A DNA stretch of 64,000 nt, from NCBI RefSeq assembly GCF_047948215.1, contig NC_134463.1, positions 56,240,201 to 56,304,200 of the forward strand, read 5' to 3'. The translations under genes were made by a program, and so were the position numbers. The notes under the pieces are model-generated. The model was given only the letters and a program-made list of their open reading frames with translations, had not been told where the DNA came from and did no database searches. The DNA comes from Lycorma delicatula. Lineage: Eukaryota > Arthropoda > Insecta > Hemiptera > Fulgoridae. Below are positions 49,881 through 61,320 of this stretch, piece by piece; the stretch's first letter is position 1, and each line of letters begins with the position of its first letter.

Positions 49881-51021
49881 TTTTTGTTTTTAGAAATATA
49901 TATATGTAAAGTTAGTAAACAATTTTTTTACAAGGGAACGAACTATTGAATTGATTTGACTACCTTCTGTTGATTTTAAAAATACAAATAATATTTTTTG
50001 TACAAAGAAGTTTATGTAAATATTTTATTTATTGGCATTTTTTTCATTTTTTAAATAAGTAAAATTTACTTCAAATTCGTTTTTTTCGTTATTACGATCT
50101 TGAGTATAAATTTATACATATTAATTATAAATAATTTTTTTTTTATAATTTCAAACTTTACATACAGTTGATTACATTTGTGTTAACCTTAAGTAAATTG
50201 GATCGCACTCACAATCACATGATAAGGAGTTCTCAGCGAAACTTCTAAAAATTACTTACTAGTATTATAAAGAACTTTTGCGCCAAGCAGCACATATATT
50301 AAGAATTATGAACAATTAAAAGTAGAACAAGAGAAAAAAAAATAGCAAGAAAAACAATGAAGCAATAAATTTGAAAATAAAAATCGAAGAGATAATGGAG
50401 AACACTTCCAGTTGAAGTTACACTTAAGACACAATGGAGTCACTAAGGTTCAGAAACTGCAGCCGTTTTAATGTTCTAACGTCATCCCCGTTGTCTACGA
50501 GGTTCAAAGCTAAATGATATTCACGTGGTTATTAAGTGTAGTTCGTACTTTGAACTGATACGTTGTATTCCTCCCGAACTTATCGTAAACCTAAATATTC
50601 GTGTATTTCACGTGTATAACAGGTGGCTCTGTTATACAACTCCCTAGTTCATTTTGTAATCCCTCTAAGATTTTGATATTGGATTGCTTGCACTGCCCCA
50701 AGTTGGATTCCATAAGTCCAGATCGGTTTTAGAATTGTTGATTATACCAACAGCTTATTAGATAAAGATAATTGAGAACCTTTGCCCAACAACCAGAACA
50801 TTTCCTTTACCTTTACCTCAAGTTGCCTTCTCTTCTCTCTTTCCACTTAGCCAACGGTCAAGATGTAGAGACCCAGGTACCTCACATTCTCAGTTTGCGA
50901 AATTACAACACCCCCATCAAATTGAACCTGCGGGCAGTTACCTCTCCTCGTCGTGAATGTCACATGGTTCGATTTTTCTTGGTTAACGCATTCAACAATT
51001 TGTTGATTAAATTCAACTCGC

Positions 51022-51175
51022 CGATCTCCGTGGCGGAGTGGTAGAGTCTCAGCCTTTAATTCGTAGGCCCTGGGTTCGAATCCCGATCAGACATGACAAT
51101 TTTCATACGCTAAAAATTTCCATTCTCATAGGAATAAATGACCAAAGCAGTCGATACCCGTTATCTCAAAAAAAC
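51022..51175 (+). mobile_element. SINE-B copy inside the Jockey fragment
   Basis: Head CCGATCTCCGTGGCGGAGTGG, B box GGGTTCGAATCCC, then TTTTCATACGCTAAAAATTTCC and a 3' end near ATCTCAAAAAAACTC. It separates two parts of one Jockey RT reading frame. Confidence 0.82.
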
Positions 51176-51303
51176 TCAAATTGTAGGCTATTCGATTCTA
51201 TAGTCGGGCTGGAATGAAAAGCGAGAACAACTGCGTCGTCCGCAAAGGAAGCGAGAGTGTAACCTTGTTTGTAGTCGGAAGGTCTGTCTGTAGTAAAGAT
51301 GGA

Positions 51304-51342
51304 GTATAATACGGGCCCTAAGACAGAGGGCCCGTATTATAC
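51304..51342. repeat. Perfect hairpin, 16-bp stem, 7-nt loop
   Basis: Arm GTATAATACGGGCCCT (51304-51319), loop AAGACAG, then its exact reverse complement (51327-51342). One arm is genuine Jockey coding sequence; the other is its inverted copy at the fragment's broken end. Confidence 0.95.
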
Positions 51343-51405
51343 CTGAAGAACCCCCGACTGGTAAATAAATAAATCCTTTATTCTGATCAGGATTTTTATT
51401 TATTC

Positions 51406-51440
51406 TGTGTTTTGTGATTATAGAGCAATCACAAAACACA
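51406..51440. repeat. Perfect hairpin, 14-bp stem, 7-nt loop
   Basis: Arm TGTGTTTTGTGATT (51406-51419), loop ATAGAGC, then the exact reverse complement (51427-51440). Confidence 0.95.
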
Positions 51441-51479
51441 AAATTAGTTGTTTATATGATAGAAAGTAGTTGTGATTAA

Positions 51480-51483
<4 letters not shown>

Positions 51484-51512
<29 letters not shown>
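51484..51512. repeat. (TA)n microsatellite
   Basis: About 14 units, just outside the hairpins at 51304-51440. Confidence 0.95.
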
Positions 51513-51515
<3 letters not shown>

Positions 51516-51539
51516 TGTGAGGTAAAGGTAAACACTTGA

Positions 51540-52115
51540 AGATATTAAATATAAAAAAAAAGAAATATCACAATTATAGAACACGTTAATAAAAATTATT
51601 TGAACACATATTTATGCATGCCTTAAACGGGATGCAGAAAATTCAGATTTAAAAAAAAATTACTACTTAAAAATTTATCACAGAGCTATATCGTTTTTGT
51701 TAAAAATATGTTTTAATTCAACCCTTATAATTCTACAAATTGGTGAGAAAATTTATTAAATAGTTCGGAAATTCAAAAAAAAAAAAAAACAAAAAAACAA
51801 TAAAACCATAATAAGACCCTCTTTTATGAGCAGAATTATTGTGTCGAGTTACGAAAAAAAATAGTTATCTAGTTTGATATTATTATTTTTTAAGAATAAT
51901 TCTTTTTAGCAAAAATTATACATTCATAAATATAATTACATGGATATGTTAAAACTTTTAAATTTCTAAATAAATATCTGCACGATTCATACTAATGGGC
52001 ACCAAACAACGAACTGACAGTTTACTTTTTTATATTGAAAAATCATTCTGAGTTTTTAAAGGAGCCCCAAGAAATGACATAATAATTTAGACGGAATGTA
52101 AGTAAGAAAAAATAA
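51540..52115 (-). repeat. Repeat G copy
   Basis: Collinear with 59460-60020 over more than 500 bp with many differences; landmarks GGGATGCAGAAAATTC, TTTTTTAAGAATAA and GGAGCCCCAAGAAATGACAT. Confidence 0.6.
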
Positions 52116-53941
52116 ATATTTAATATTAATAATAACATGTTTATTGTTTTAATTTATATAATCTAATTTTTTATCTACTACTTGTAACAGAAATTTCAAA
52201 CTCCGTCTCTAGGAATTGAAAGACATCATCATTTTGATTATTGTTAAAAAAAATCAATTTTTTTTCATCCCCCAAAACAAAAAAACTAACGTGATATTCT
52301 CTGTAATTCATTAATGTTACAGAAAAGGATATTCCCATAAAAGAATTTCACGATGAAAGATAAATATTATTGTGGCAGACTAGGTGCAATAGGGGTGGTT
52401 CGAGAGTACGGCTGGATTTATACTTCATGTGTCTTTTTTTTCGATTTTTTTTATTAACAAATTTTTTTTTTAATTATCCCTAAAAACGAGTTTAAATCAC
52501 AATCTATATGCCAGGAATATTCTCGAAATATTTAATGCAGCTTTCTTGAACGGAGACTATATAAACAGCTGCATTCCTTACTAGTGTAGTACGTAAAAGT
52601 ATCTGTAGTTTATAACATCAAATGATTGTAAGAGCAAATTATATTTTAATTAGAACAGAAAAATTTTGACAAGAAGCCATTGAAATTAAAATATAACTGG
52701 TTCAGTCACGCTTCGAAGTATTAACTTTTTATACGAATGATTAGCGTTTTAAAAATCTGGGTCACACCGACACATCTAGTCTACAAATTAAAAAACTTAC
52801 ATATCATATGCTAGATGAATACGGATGAAATATAATTTTTAAGTTACCCCGTAGTATCTAATTCCCGTACTAAAAAATAAAATAAAATAATTTTAAAAAA
52901 GGGAAAATATTTAAATAATATTTATCTCGTAAAAATCTCTGAAATTTATAGGCCTGAAGATTGATGAATATCTATGATTAGAGAAACCATCTGCGTTGAT
53001 TATAAAATATAACATAAATGCGTAATTTATTTTATAAATAGTAAGGAAATTTTATCGGTAATTTAAATATGAAAATTATTTATTGTAACTCAGATAGTTG
53101 AAGTTAAATGAAAGTCTTATGTGGAAACTTTTTTCTGCTATCTAATTTTAACTTTGACATGGTTATACTGAAATTTTTATTCGACAAAAAGTAGAATGAC
53201 GTATCCTATCATTAAAAAAACATATGCATTCGCACACATAAACACAAGTATGAATAAAAACCTAAACCTGTTTTATTAAAAAACTGGTGAAAATTAAAAG
53301 TATGACATCATAGATTATAGTGCTAACACATAAATGTTTTAACGTAATATTATATTTGACAGTTTATAATTTATATACTGCTTAAAATAAATAATTTTTT
53401 TTAAATTTAGAAAATGCAGAATAATTTATATATACAACAGTTAAGATGAATTTTTTTAATATACATTAAAATTTATGATTATACTTGTTTGTATTTATAA
53501 GATTATCACGTTTACATTGAATTACTATCTTAAACGTCCTCTTTATATAATTCTTGTTTTATATATATATACATATATATAGCATTAAAGTACATATAGT
53601 TTATGAATGAAATTATAATTAGATTTATCGTGCATTTTACTATTACTTTGATATTCATACGAGTCTATTTATTACCACCATATTTGATATTTGTTACAGT
53701 ATATTCCTTAGTAATTTATGATAATGCATGATTAATGAAGTTAATATAAAAACGATATTTTATGAACCGGTAACACAGATATACATATTATATGCTTACT
53801 GCACGATGTAAATTATATACGAATTTTAAAGTAAAGTGCAATCATTTTAAAAGTTTTTAAGCAAATAATGAATTATTTATTAAGCTTAAGTAATAAATCA
53901 ATTAATAATAAGGTTACAAAATCACAAATATTATTTTTATT
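52116..53941. other. AT-rich intronic DNA left of the RTE element
   Basis: Nothing recognised except a short block near 52700-52770 (GAAGTATTAACTTTTTATACG) that weakly resembles 19755-19800. Confidence 0.5.
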
Positions 53942-53975
53942 ATTATATAATTTTTTTTTTTTTTTTTTTTTGTCT

Positions 53976-55949
53976 TCAGTCATTTGACTGGTTTGATGCA
54001 GCTCTCCAAGATTCCCTATCTAGTGCTAGTCGTTTCATTTCAGTATACCCTCTACATCCTACATCCCCAACAATTTGTTTTACATACTCCAAACGTGGCC
54101 TGCCTACACAATTTTTCCCTTCTACCTGTCCTTCCAATATTAAAGCGACTATTCCAGGATGCCTTAGTATGTGGCCTATAAGTCTGTCTCTTCTTTTAAC
54201 TATATTCTTCCAAATGCTTCTTTCTTCATCTATTTGCCGCAATACCTCTTCATTTGTCACTTTATCCACCCATCTGATTTTTAACATTCTCCTATAGCAC
54301 CACATTTCAAAAGCTTCTAATCTTTTCTTCTCAGATACTCCGATTGTCCAAGTTTCACTTCCATATAAAGCGACACTCCAAACATACACTTTCAAAAATC
54401 TTTTCCTGACATTTAAATTAATTTTTGATGTAAACAAATTATATTTCTTACTGAAGGCTCGTTTAGCTTGTGCTATTCGGCATTTTATATCGCTCCTGCT
54501 TCGTCCATCTTTAGTAATTTTACTTCCCAAATAACAAAATTCTTCTACCTCCATAATCTTTTCTCCTCCTATTTTCACATTCAGTGGTCCATCTTTGTTA
54601 TTTCTACTACATTTCATTACTTTTGTTTTGTTCTTGTTTATTTTCATGCGATAGTTCTTGCGTAGGACTTCATCTATGCCGTTCATTGTTTCTTCTAAAT
54701 CCTTTTTACTCTCGGCTAGAATTACTATATCATCAGCAAATCGTAGCATCTTTATCTTTTCACCTTGTACTGTTACTCCGAATCTAAATTGTTCTTTAAC
54801 ATCATTAACTGCTAGTTCCATGTAAAGATTAAAAAGTAACGGAGATAGGGAACATCCTTGTCGGACTCCCTTTCTTATTAGGGCTTCTTTCTTATGTTCT
54901 TCAATTGTTATTGTTGCTGTTTGGTTCCTGTACATGTTAGCAATTGTTCTTCTATCTCTGTATTTGAACCCTAATTTTTTTAAATTGCTGAACATTTTAT
55001 TCCAATCTACGTTATCGAAAGCCTTTTCTAGGTCTATAAACGCCAAGTATGTTGGTTTGTTTTTCTTTAATCTTCCTTCTACTATTAATCTGAGGCCTAA
55101 AATTGCTTCCCTTGTCCCTATACTTTTCCTGAAACCAAATTGGTCTTCTCCTAACACTTCTTCCACTCTCCTCTCAATTCTTCTGTATAAAATTCTAGTT
55201 AAGATTTTTGATGCATGACTAGTTAAACTAATTGTTCTGTATTCTTCACATTTATCTGCCCCTGCTTTCTTTGGTATCATAACTATAACACTTTTTTTGA
55301 AGTCTGACGGAAATTCCCCTTTTTCATAAATATTACACACCAGTTTGTATAATCTATCAATCGCTTCCTCACCTGCACTGCGCAGTAATTCTACAGGTAT
55401 TCCGTCTATTCCAGGAGCCTTTCTGCCATTTAAATCTTTTAATGCTCTCTTAAATTCAGATCTCAGTATTGTTTCTCCCATTTCATCCTCCTCAACTTCC
55501 TCTTCTTCCTCTATAACACCATTTTCTAATTCATTTCCTCCGTATAACTCTTCAATATATTCCACCCATCTATCGACTTTACCTTTCGTATTATATATTG
55601 GTGTACCATCTTTGTTTAACACATTATTAGATTTTAATTTATGTACCCCAAAATTTTCCTTAACTTTCCTGTATGCTCCGTCAATTTTACCAATGTTCAT
55701 TTCTCTTTCCACTTCTGAACACTTTTCTTTAATCCACTCTTCTTTCGCCAGTTTGCATTTCCTATTTATAGCATTTCTTAATTGCCGATAGTTCCTTTTA
55801 CTTTCTTCATCATTAGCATTCTTATATTTTCTACGTTCATCCATCAGCTGCAATATATCGTCTGAAACCCAAGGTTTTCTACCAGTTCTCTTTATTCCGC
55901 CTAAGTTTGCTTCAGCTGATTTAAGAATTTCCTTTTTAACATTCTCCCA
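53976..55949 (-). pseudogene. RTE reverse transcriptase (C-terminal half of the interrupted pol)
   Basis: This region is in the same frame as the endonuclease, separated by one TAA codon; the 32 codons between that stop and the first Met at 55853 are open and look like normal linker. Numbered from that Met (625 aa), RT motifs are KSVIVMIPKK near 188, EYRTISLTSHASKIL near 204, DQFGFRKSIGTREA near 237, AFIDLEKAFDNVDW near 271 (motif A Asp), GVRQGCSLSPLLFN near 329 and LRFADDIVIL near 370 (catalytic Asp-Asp). The thumb and C-terminal region includes LYGSETWT near 497 and ends with the RTE-typical W-R-x-A-x-NQ. Catalytic residues are intact. The frame could be translated only from an internal start or by readthrough, so autonomous activity of this copy is doubtful. 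Confidence 0.9.
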
Positions 55950-56933
55950 TTATTCTTCTACATTTTCTACCATATCTTTTTTACTCAGACCTCTTGCGAT
56001 GTCCTCCTCAAAAATCTTCTTTACCTCCTCTTCCTCAAGCTTCTCTAAATTCCACCGATTCATCTGACAACTTTTCTTCAGGTTTTTAAACCCCAATCTA
56101 CATTTCATTATCACCAAATTATGGTCGCTATCAATGTCTGCTCCAGGGTAAGTTTTGCAGTCAACGAGTTGATTTCTAAATCTTTGCTTAACCATGATAT
56201 AATCTATCTGATACCTTCCAGTATCGCCTGGCTTTTTCCAAGTGTATATTCTTCTATTATGATTTTTAAATTGGGTGTTGGCAATTACTAAATTATACTT
56301 CGTGCAAAACTCTATAAGTCGGTCCCCTCTTTCATTCCTTTTGCCCAGCCCGTATTCACCCACTATATTTCCTTCCTTGCCTTTTCCAATGCTTGCATTC
56401 CAATCTCCAACTATTATTAAATTTTCATCTCCCTTTACGTGTTTAATTGTTTCATCAATCTCTTCGTATACACACTCTACCTCATCATCATCATGGGCGC
56501 TTGTAGGCATATAAACGTTAACAATCGTTGTCGGTTTAGGTTTTGATTTTATCCTTATTACAATGATTCTATCGCTATGCGTTTTGAAATACTCCACTCT
56601 CCTCCCTATCTTCTTGTTCATCACGAAACCTACTCCTGCCTGCCCATTATTTGACGCTGAGTTAATTACTCTAAAATCACCTGACCAAAAGTCGCCTTCC
56701 TCTTCCCACCGAACCTCACTAATTCCTACTATATCCACATTCACCCTATCCATTTCCCTTTTTAAATTTTCTAGCCTACCAACCTTTTTTAAGCTTCTAA
56801 CATTCCACGCTCCGACTCGTAGAATGTTATTTTTTAATTTTCTGGTGACCCCTTCCTTAGTAGTCCCCACCCGGAGATCCGAATGGGGGACTATTTTACC
56901 TCCGGAATATTTTACCAAGGAAGGCGCCTCCAT
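55950..56933 (-). pseudogene. RTE apurinic-type endonuclease domain (N-terminal half of interrupted pol)
   Basis: 327 residues before a TAA stop. The endonuclease/exonuclease/phosphatase signatures appear in order: GAWNVRS near residue 41, GISEVRW near 70 (metal-binding Glu), VNVYMPTS near 139, IVGDWNASIG near 174 (catalytic Asp-x-Asn), RYQIDYIMV near 240 and DSDHNLV near 268 (Asp-His pair). All expected catalytic residues are present. The enzyme would nick genomic DNA to prime reverse transcription. The start at 56933 (MEAPSL) is the first ATG after the leader and is conventional rather than proven. The domain ends naturally around residue 285, and the reading frame continues past the stop into the RT half, so the stop is a disabling substitution rather than a gene boundary. 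Confidence 0.9.
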
Positions 56934-57833
56934 TGTTGCTATGTGAAAATGCAGAGAGCCACATTTTCTTGGAAAAAAAGCAGCTGTAGTTTTCCATTGC
57001 TTTCAGCTGCGCAGTACTCAGAGGACTGAGTGATGTTGATACGGCCGTTTAAGTCATTGTGACTCACGCCCCTAACAACTACTGAAAGAGCTGCTGCCCT
57101 CTTTCAGGAATCATTCCTTAGTCTGGCTCTCAACAGATACCTCTCCGATATGGTTGCACCTTCGGTCCAGCTACTCTGTATCCCTGAGCACTCAAGCCCC
57201 CTCACCAACGGCAAGGTCTCATGATTCATAGAGGAGGATTATATAAATAAATATTTTAAATTCTAATTTGAAATATATTTACTTATAAGTTTCACTAGAT
57301 ATATTTCAAATAAAAAGAAAAAGAAAAGGTTGTAAAATTTAAAAAAAACTATTTCACTGAAAAAACTGATAAACCTAAGAATTAAATATCTTCATTTGGC
57401 TTCAACCAACGCTGCAGTAGTATTTAAAAATGGGTAGTAATCAATTAATTATTTTTAAATACACTATTAAATTGTAGATTATATTTTTATTTAATCGTTG
57501 AAAGTGAAAATTAGCTCAGAAAAAATTAAAAAAATTATTTCTTCACTCCAAAACTAGACTTATAAATTGTACATTTGGTTATTTGTATGCCACATTTTAA
57601 TAGCAAAACGATGACGGTGGTTTTTATAAATTACATATTAAATAACTCATCACGGTTACTCGAGTGATATTAAGTAAAAAAAATTTGGTAAAACATTACC
57701 GGCATTGTATGCCATTTTTTCACAATTATCAGATCAAAAGTTATATCAAACTTAATACAAAGTAGGATATTAAATAAGAGTGCTTAAATAGAAAAGCTTT
57801 TAAAATCTTTTATAAATATTAAATTTTACTCAC

Positions 57834-57974
57834 CTGAATCCGGTGTTAATTTATTAATTGGTGTGGTAACTAAAAGATGTGTACAAAGACATGAATCTAA
57901 AGGTGGTGGAGTTCCTTTCAGTTCTAAATAACAGAGCAATTTTTTTGATGGTCGTAATCCAGGGCATGATCCAT
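57834..57974 (-). CDS. Internal exon of a GH18 chitinase-like gene (N-terminal part of the domain)
   Basis: This 141-bp exon lies between a pyrimidine-rich acceptor ending TTTTTTTTTACAG and a perfect donor CAG|GTGAGT. It encodes 46 complete codons plus two leading bases and one trailing base, so both flanking introns are phase 1. The peptide starts GSCPGLRPS and contains KKLLCYLEL followed about 14 residues later by CLCTHLLV. That spacing matches the first strand (K-x-x-CY) and the second strand (CTH) of GH18 chitinase barrels, where the two Cys normally form a disulfide. The last codons read KLTPDS and continue in phase into the exon at 19896-20113. No start codon or signal peptide is present, so at least one upstream exon is missing; none was recognised in 57975-64000. 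The family binds or cleaves chitin-type glycans, usually secreted or membrane-anchored; that role here is inference from two exons. Confidence 0.82.
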
Positions 57975-58688
57975 CTGTAAAAAAAAAAAAAACAAAAAAC
58001 AATGAACAAATTATTTTTATTATAAATTAACTAATAATTAGGTTATATTATTATATCTATATTTCAAAATTGATGAGAGTTAGATTTTTATCCAGAGAAT
58101 GTAGATTTTGCTAAGACTATATAAAATTATTATCTAATATAAAAGTTAATGTTTAATCTATTATGCAGTGCGTTAGTACATAACCTGAATAAAACTACTG
58201 ATTATCAACTCACTAATTTTTATTACCACGGAAATTTGAAGATTTAGTCTCTTTAATACCAATTAAATTGTAAGGCGGGTGCATTTATTTTACTACCGTA
58301 TGTAATTAAAAAAACGTAAGATTTCATTAAAAACTTAAACATTACGTTATTAAAAAATTTAAAGGATTTTCTTTTATTTTTTGTTAAGTATTCATATGTT
58401 AAGAGTATCTTTATACGAGAAAATCTACCACAGATATTGTGACAGGAGGCAAAGCCATATATGAAACTTTTTATTTGAAATTAAAAAACTGTTGCAAACA
58501 GACCGCTCAACAATACCTTCTTTAAAATGTTACGTAAGAACTTTGCCTGTTTACATAACTGACTTTTTGCAGTGCGACTGTAATTTGAAGAAAAGATATA
58601 ATTTTAGAGATTTCTTGGCTTTAATCCCAATTATATGTAACTTTTTTTTCTAGCATGAATACAATACATTATCGAATGAATACATTGC
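57975..58688. other. Intron upstream of the 57834-57974 exon
   Basis: Begins with the A-rich complement of the acceptor tract. No further exon recognised. Confidence 0.5.
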
Positions 58689-58850
58689 CGATCTCTGTGG
58701 CGGAGTGGTAGTGTCTGGGCCTTTCATCCGGAGGTCCGGGGTTCAATCCCGATTAAATATGGCATTTTTCATACGCTAAAAAAATTTCATTTCTATATCC
58801 CACGCACAAGCTTCAAGCTTATGTGATGGTATTATCAAGACAAAAAAAAA
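58689..58850 (+). mobile_element. SINE-B copy
   Basis: Head GCCGATCTCTGTGGCGGAG, B box GGGGTTCAATCCC, TTTTTCATACGCTAAAAA block, and an A-rich 3' end after TTATCAAGAC. Confidence 0.82.
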
Positions 58851-59459
58851 ACAAAAAAATTAAACAGTCTATTTTAATCTTTTTCTGTCTCTATAATGTT
58901 TGTAAAAGTTAGAAAAAAGCATTAATCTAACAGACAACAATGTCAATGTTGACAACAATTTTGTCAGCTATATTATCGTAATGTTTATTAACGCAAGCGT
59001 TAATATAGTCAATGATATACAGGAAGGGATTATTTATTAGTAGTATCTATAAAAATGTTGTCATTCTTCTTGCTAGCACCCACGCATGCATGAAGTCGTA
59101 GAAAAATTTTCTTATTAACGTTCATTACCGCTTAAACTATCGAAGCAAACAGGGATTCGACAGGAGGATATTATAGGAGTGAAAACAAGCTAATCTACTT
59201 TAAGGTATACCATTGCGGTTCAACGTTGCACTATTTATAAACTTTGCATACATTAAAGTTGTATAATAAGAACAATTCTAAAAAATATATAACTTAAAAA
59301 AGATAAATCTTTTATTTTCATCTACGTAATAATATATTATATAAATCACGTTAAAATAAGATAAATTATAAATATAAAAATAATTTATTTGATAAAAAAT
59401 AATGATGCGAATAAAGTCCATAAAAAAAAAAAAACAAAAAAAAAAAAACATTCAGGTAA

Positions 59460-60020
59460 AGGTATTAAATGCACGAAAAATTTAATTTGAAAAATATCTT
59501 CAAAATAATTCGCAATTCAGGTGTTAATGAAAATTACTCAATCAAATATTTATATAAACATTGAAAGAAATGCAGAAAAAATTCATCACAGAATAATATT
59601 GTTCTCGTAAAAAAAAATCTTATTGTATTTTAATAAAACTGGTAAGAAATCTTTTTTTAAATAATTGGGAAATTTATTTTAAATGGCAATGGAATCATAA
59701 TAAGGCTCTTTCTCGTAAGTTGGAAGTATTGTGTTGCGTTCTACGAAAGTAGTTCCGTTGTCTGGTTTTCTAAAGGTGGACGTTATTATTTTTTAAGAAT
59801 AACTGACCATTCTTTTTATCAAATATTGCACATTCATAAATATAAACATTATGATAAGTTAACATATTTAATTTAGTAAATATATTCTAAATGATTCATA
59901 GTTATGGACGCCAAATAATGAATGATTAGACTTGTACCTTAAAAAAATTCATTCTGATTTTTGAAGGGGCCCCAAGAGATGACATTATACTTTATACGAG
60001 AATGTACGTTGTCATAATAA
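59460..60020 (-). repeat. Repeat G copy
   Basis: See the copy at 51540-52115. A further short, more diverged piece of the family lies at 60790-60960. Confidence 0.6.
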
Positions 60021-60292
60021 ACATTTAATAATGACGACAAGTTTAAAGTTTTAATAAGGCACTTCAGAGCAAACAGTACGGCGTGATTTTATTACAAACG
60101 AAATCAATTTGATCATCCCAAAAGAATTTGTAATTTAATAAAATATAACAAATTTCGTTTTGTGGGGAACAGAAACACTATCATATCAATATCATTAATG
60201 AGAATTCTATTCAAGCGATCAGAAACGTTATGTCTACCTCAGAAGCATAATACAAGGGGATTTTATCCATATTTAAAGTTAAATGTTTACAG

Positions 60293-60385
60293 CCGGCGTC
60301 CGTGGCGCGAGTGGTAGCGTCTCAGCCTTTCATTCGGAGATCCCGGGTTCGAATTGATACCATCCCGGGTATCAAAGCTTCTTTG
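60293..60385 (+). mobile_element. SINE-B head fragment
   Basis: CCGGCGTCCGTGGCGCGAG head with intact A and B boxes (CCGGGTTCGAATTG); the body is replaced by sequence with the inverted pair GATACCATCCCGGGTATC just after the B box. Confidence 0.75.
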
Positions 60386-61006
60386 ATAAAATCACTACTA
60401 TGTTTTTTTAATCACTAAAAACTGAGGAACTAAATAAAATGCTTTATTGAGATAATTTAATTTAGATATTTTCAAAAATTTGGGAAAAGGCTGTGTCAGT
60501 AGATAATTTTTTCCTTAAATCATGCTGAAAGTTTTTTAATACGATGTGTTTTTCAAGGACAGTTAAAAGTTCAGTTTTAATAATATTTTCACATTCTTTA
60601 GAATATATAAAAATAACAAATAAAAAAAAAAAATAATAAAAAAAAAAAAACAATAATGAAATTTTCCTATAATTGAGTAAATTATGAACTTTTCTTAAAC
60701 TGAACCTTTCTTAGGGAGAGAATAACTATAGAAGTCTTAAGGCAGCTAAGGAATACTCTGTATCTGAAACAATAAGTTGAAGATAGGTTTTTGCGCTTAA
60801 GTTTTTAATTATCGGTCTACATCGATTCTTGCTTGGGTGTCAAATAATGATCTGCCGGCCCACTTTTGTATCTTAAAAACTCGTTCTGACGTTTAGAGGA
60901 AGCACCTCTAAACGATTTAGAGATGATATACTTTAGACGGGATAAATAAAATAAAAGCATTGATTTTTGTTAGGTTAAGTTAACAATCCCTAACATTAAC
61001 TGAATA

Positions 61007-61305
61007 CCCACCGGGTTGGTCTAGTGGTGAACGCACCTTCCCAAATCAGCTGATTTGGAAGTCGAGAATTCCAGCGTTTAAGTCCTAGTAAAGCCAGCTA
61101 TTTTTACACGGACTTGAATACTAGATCGTGGATACCGGTGTTCTTTGGTGGTTGGGTTTCAATTAACCACACATCTCAGGTACGGTCGAACTGAGAATGT
61201 ACAAGACTACACTTCATTCACACTCATACATATCATCCTCATTCATCCTTTGAAGTATTATCTAAACGGTAGTTACCGGAGGCTAAACAGGAAAAATAAA
61301 AAAGA
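61007..61305 (+). mobile_element. SINE-A copy, young-looking
   Basis: Perfect 15-bp duplication AACATTAACTGAATA at 60992-61006 and 61306-61320. Head, palindrome, B box and tail are all intact and it is very similar to the inner copy at 40125-40425. Confidence 0.92.
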
Positions 61306-61320
61306 AACATTAACTGAATA

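Larger units (their letters stand above)
50400..51350 (-). mobile_element. Jockey-type LINE RT fragment split by a SINE
   Basis: Reading the minus strand from 51350, the peptide GPVLYSIFTTDRPSDYKQGY then LASFADDAVVLAF is the RT motif C region (FADD) of Jockey-clade non-LTR elements. After an intruding SINE-B (about 51022-51175) the frame resumes with LNLINKLLNALTKKNRTM and continues with stops through CWYNQQF, NRSGLMESNLGQ and SNIKILEGLQNELGS, matching the Jockey thumb/C-terminal region. The upstream RT core is missing; the fragment breaks at a hairpin near 51304-51342. Non-functional relic. Confidence 0.75.
53951..57237 (-). mobile_element. Near full-length RTE-clade LINE with target-site duplication
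   Basis: On the minus strand the element has a 5' leader of about 300 bp (57237-56934), an endonuclease plus reverse-transcriptase frame, a very short 3' UTR and a poly(A) tail (about 20 T on the plus strand at 53951-53971). The flanking 9-mer ATTATATAA occurs at 53942-53950 and again at 57238-57246, a target-site duplication. The total of about 3.3 kb matches complete RTE elements, which encode an APE-type endonuclease and RT and move by target-primed reverse transcription. Only one in-frame stop (TAA at 55950-55952) interrupts an otherwise open frame of nearly 1,000 codons, so it is a recent insertion. It sits in the GH18-like intron, in the same orientation as that gene. Confidence 0.92.
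20114..57833 (-). other. 37.7-kb phase-1 intron of the GH18-like gene
   Basis: The donor at 57833 (GTGAGT) and acceptor at 20114 (TTTACAG) are phase-compatible. The joined protein runs smoothly from the CTH strand to the NP-x-LQVL strand, shorter than in typical chitinases but without an obvious missing strand. The intron is filled with transposable elements on both strands. An additional in-phase cassette exon cannot be excluded by reading alone; an RNA-seq junction would settle it. Confidence 0.6.

Noticed and set aside
50772..51044. 90-codon plus-strand open frame
   Set aside because: Antisense to the Jockey fragment and running into the SINE-B head.
51022..51110. Apparent tRNA genes (intact A and B boxes) at SINE-B copies, also at 58689 and 60293
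   Set aside because: They lack a closable acceptor stem and continue into a common SINE body; they are SINE heads.
53984..56946. Several plus-strand open frames (up to 148 codons) opposite the RTE pol
   Set aside because: They are Ser/Leu/Phe-rich antisense shadows of the LINE coding sequence.
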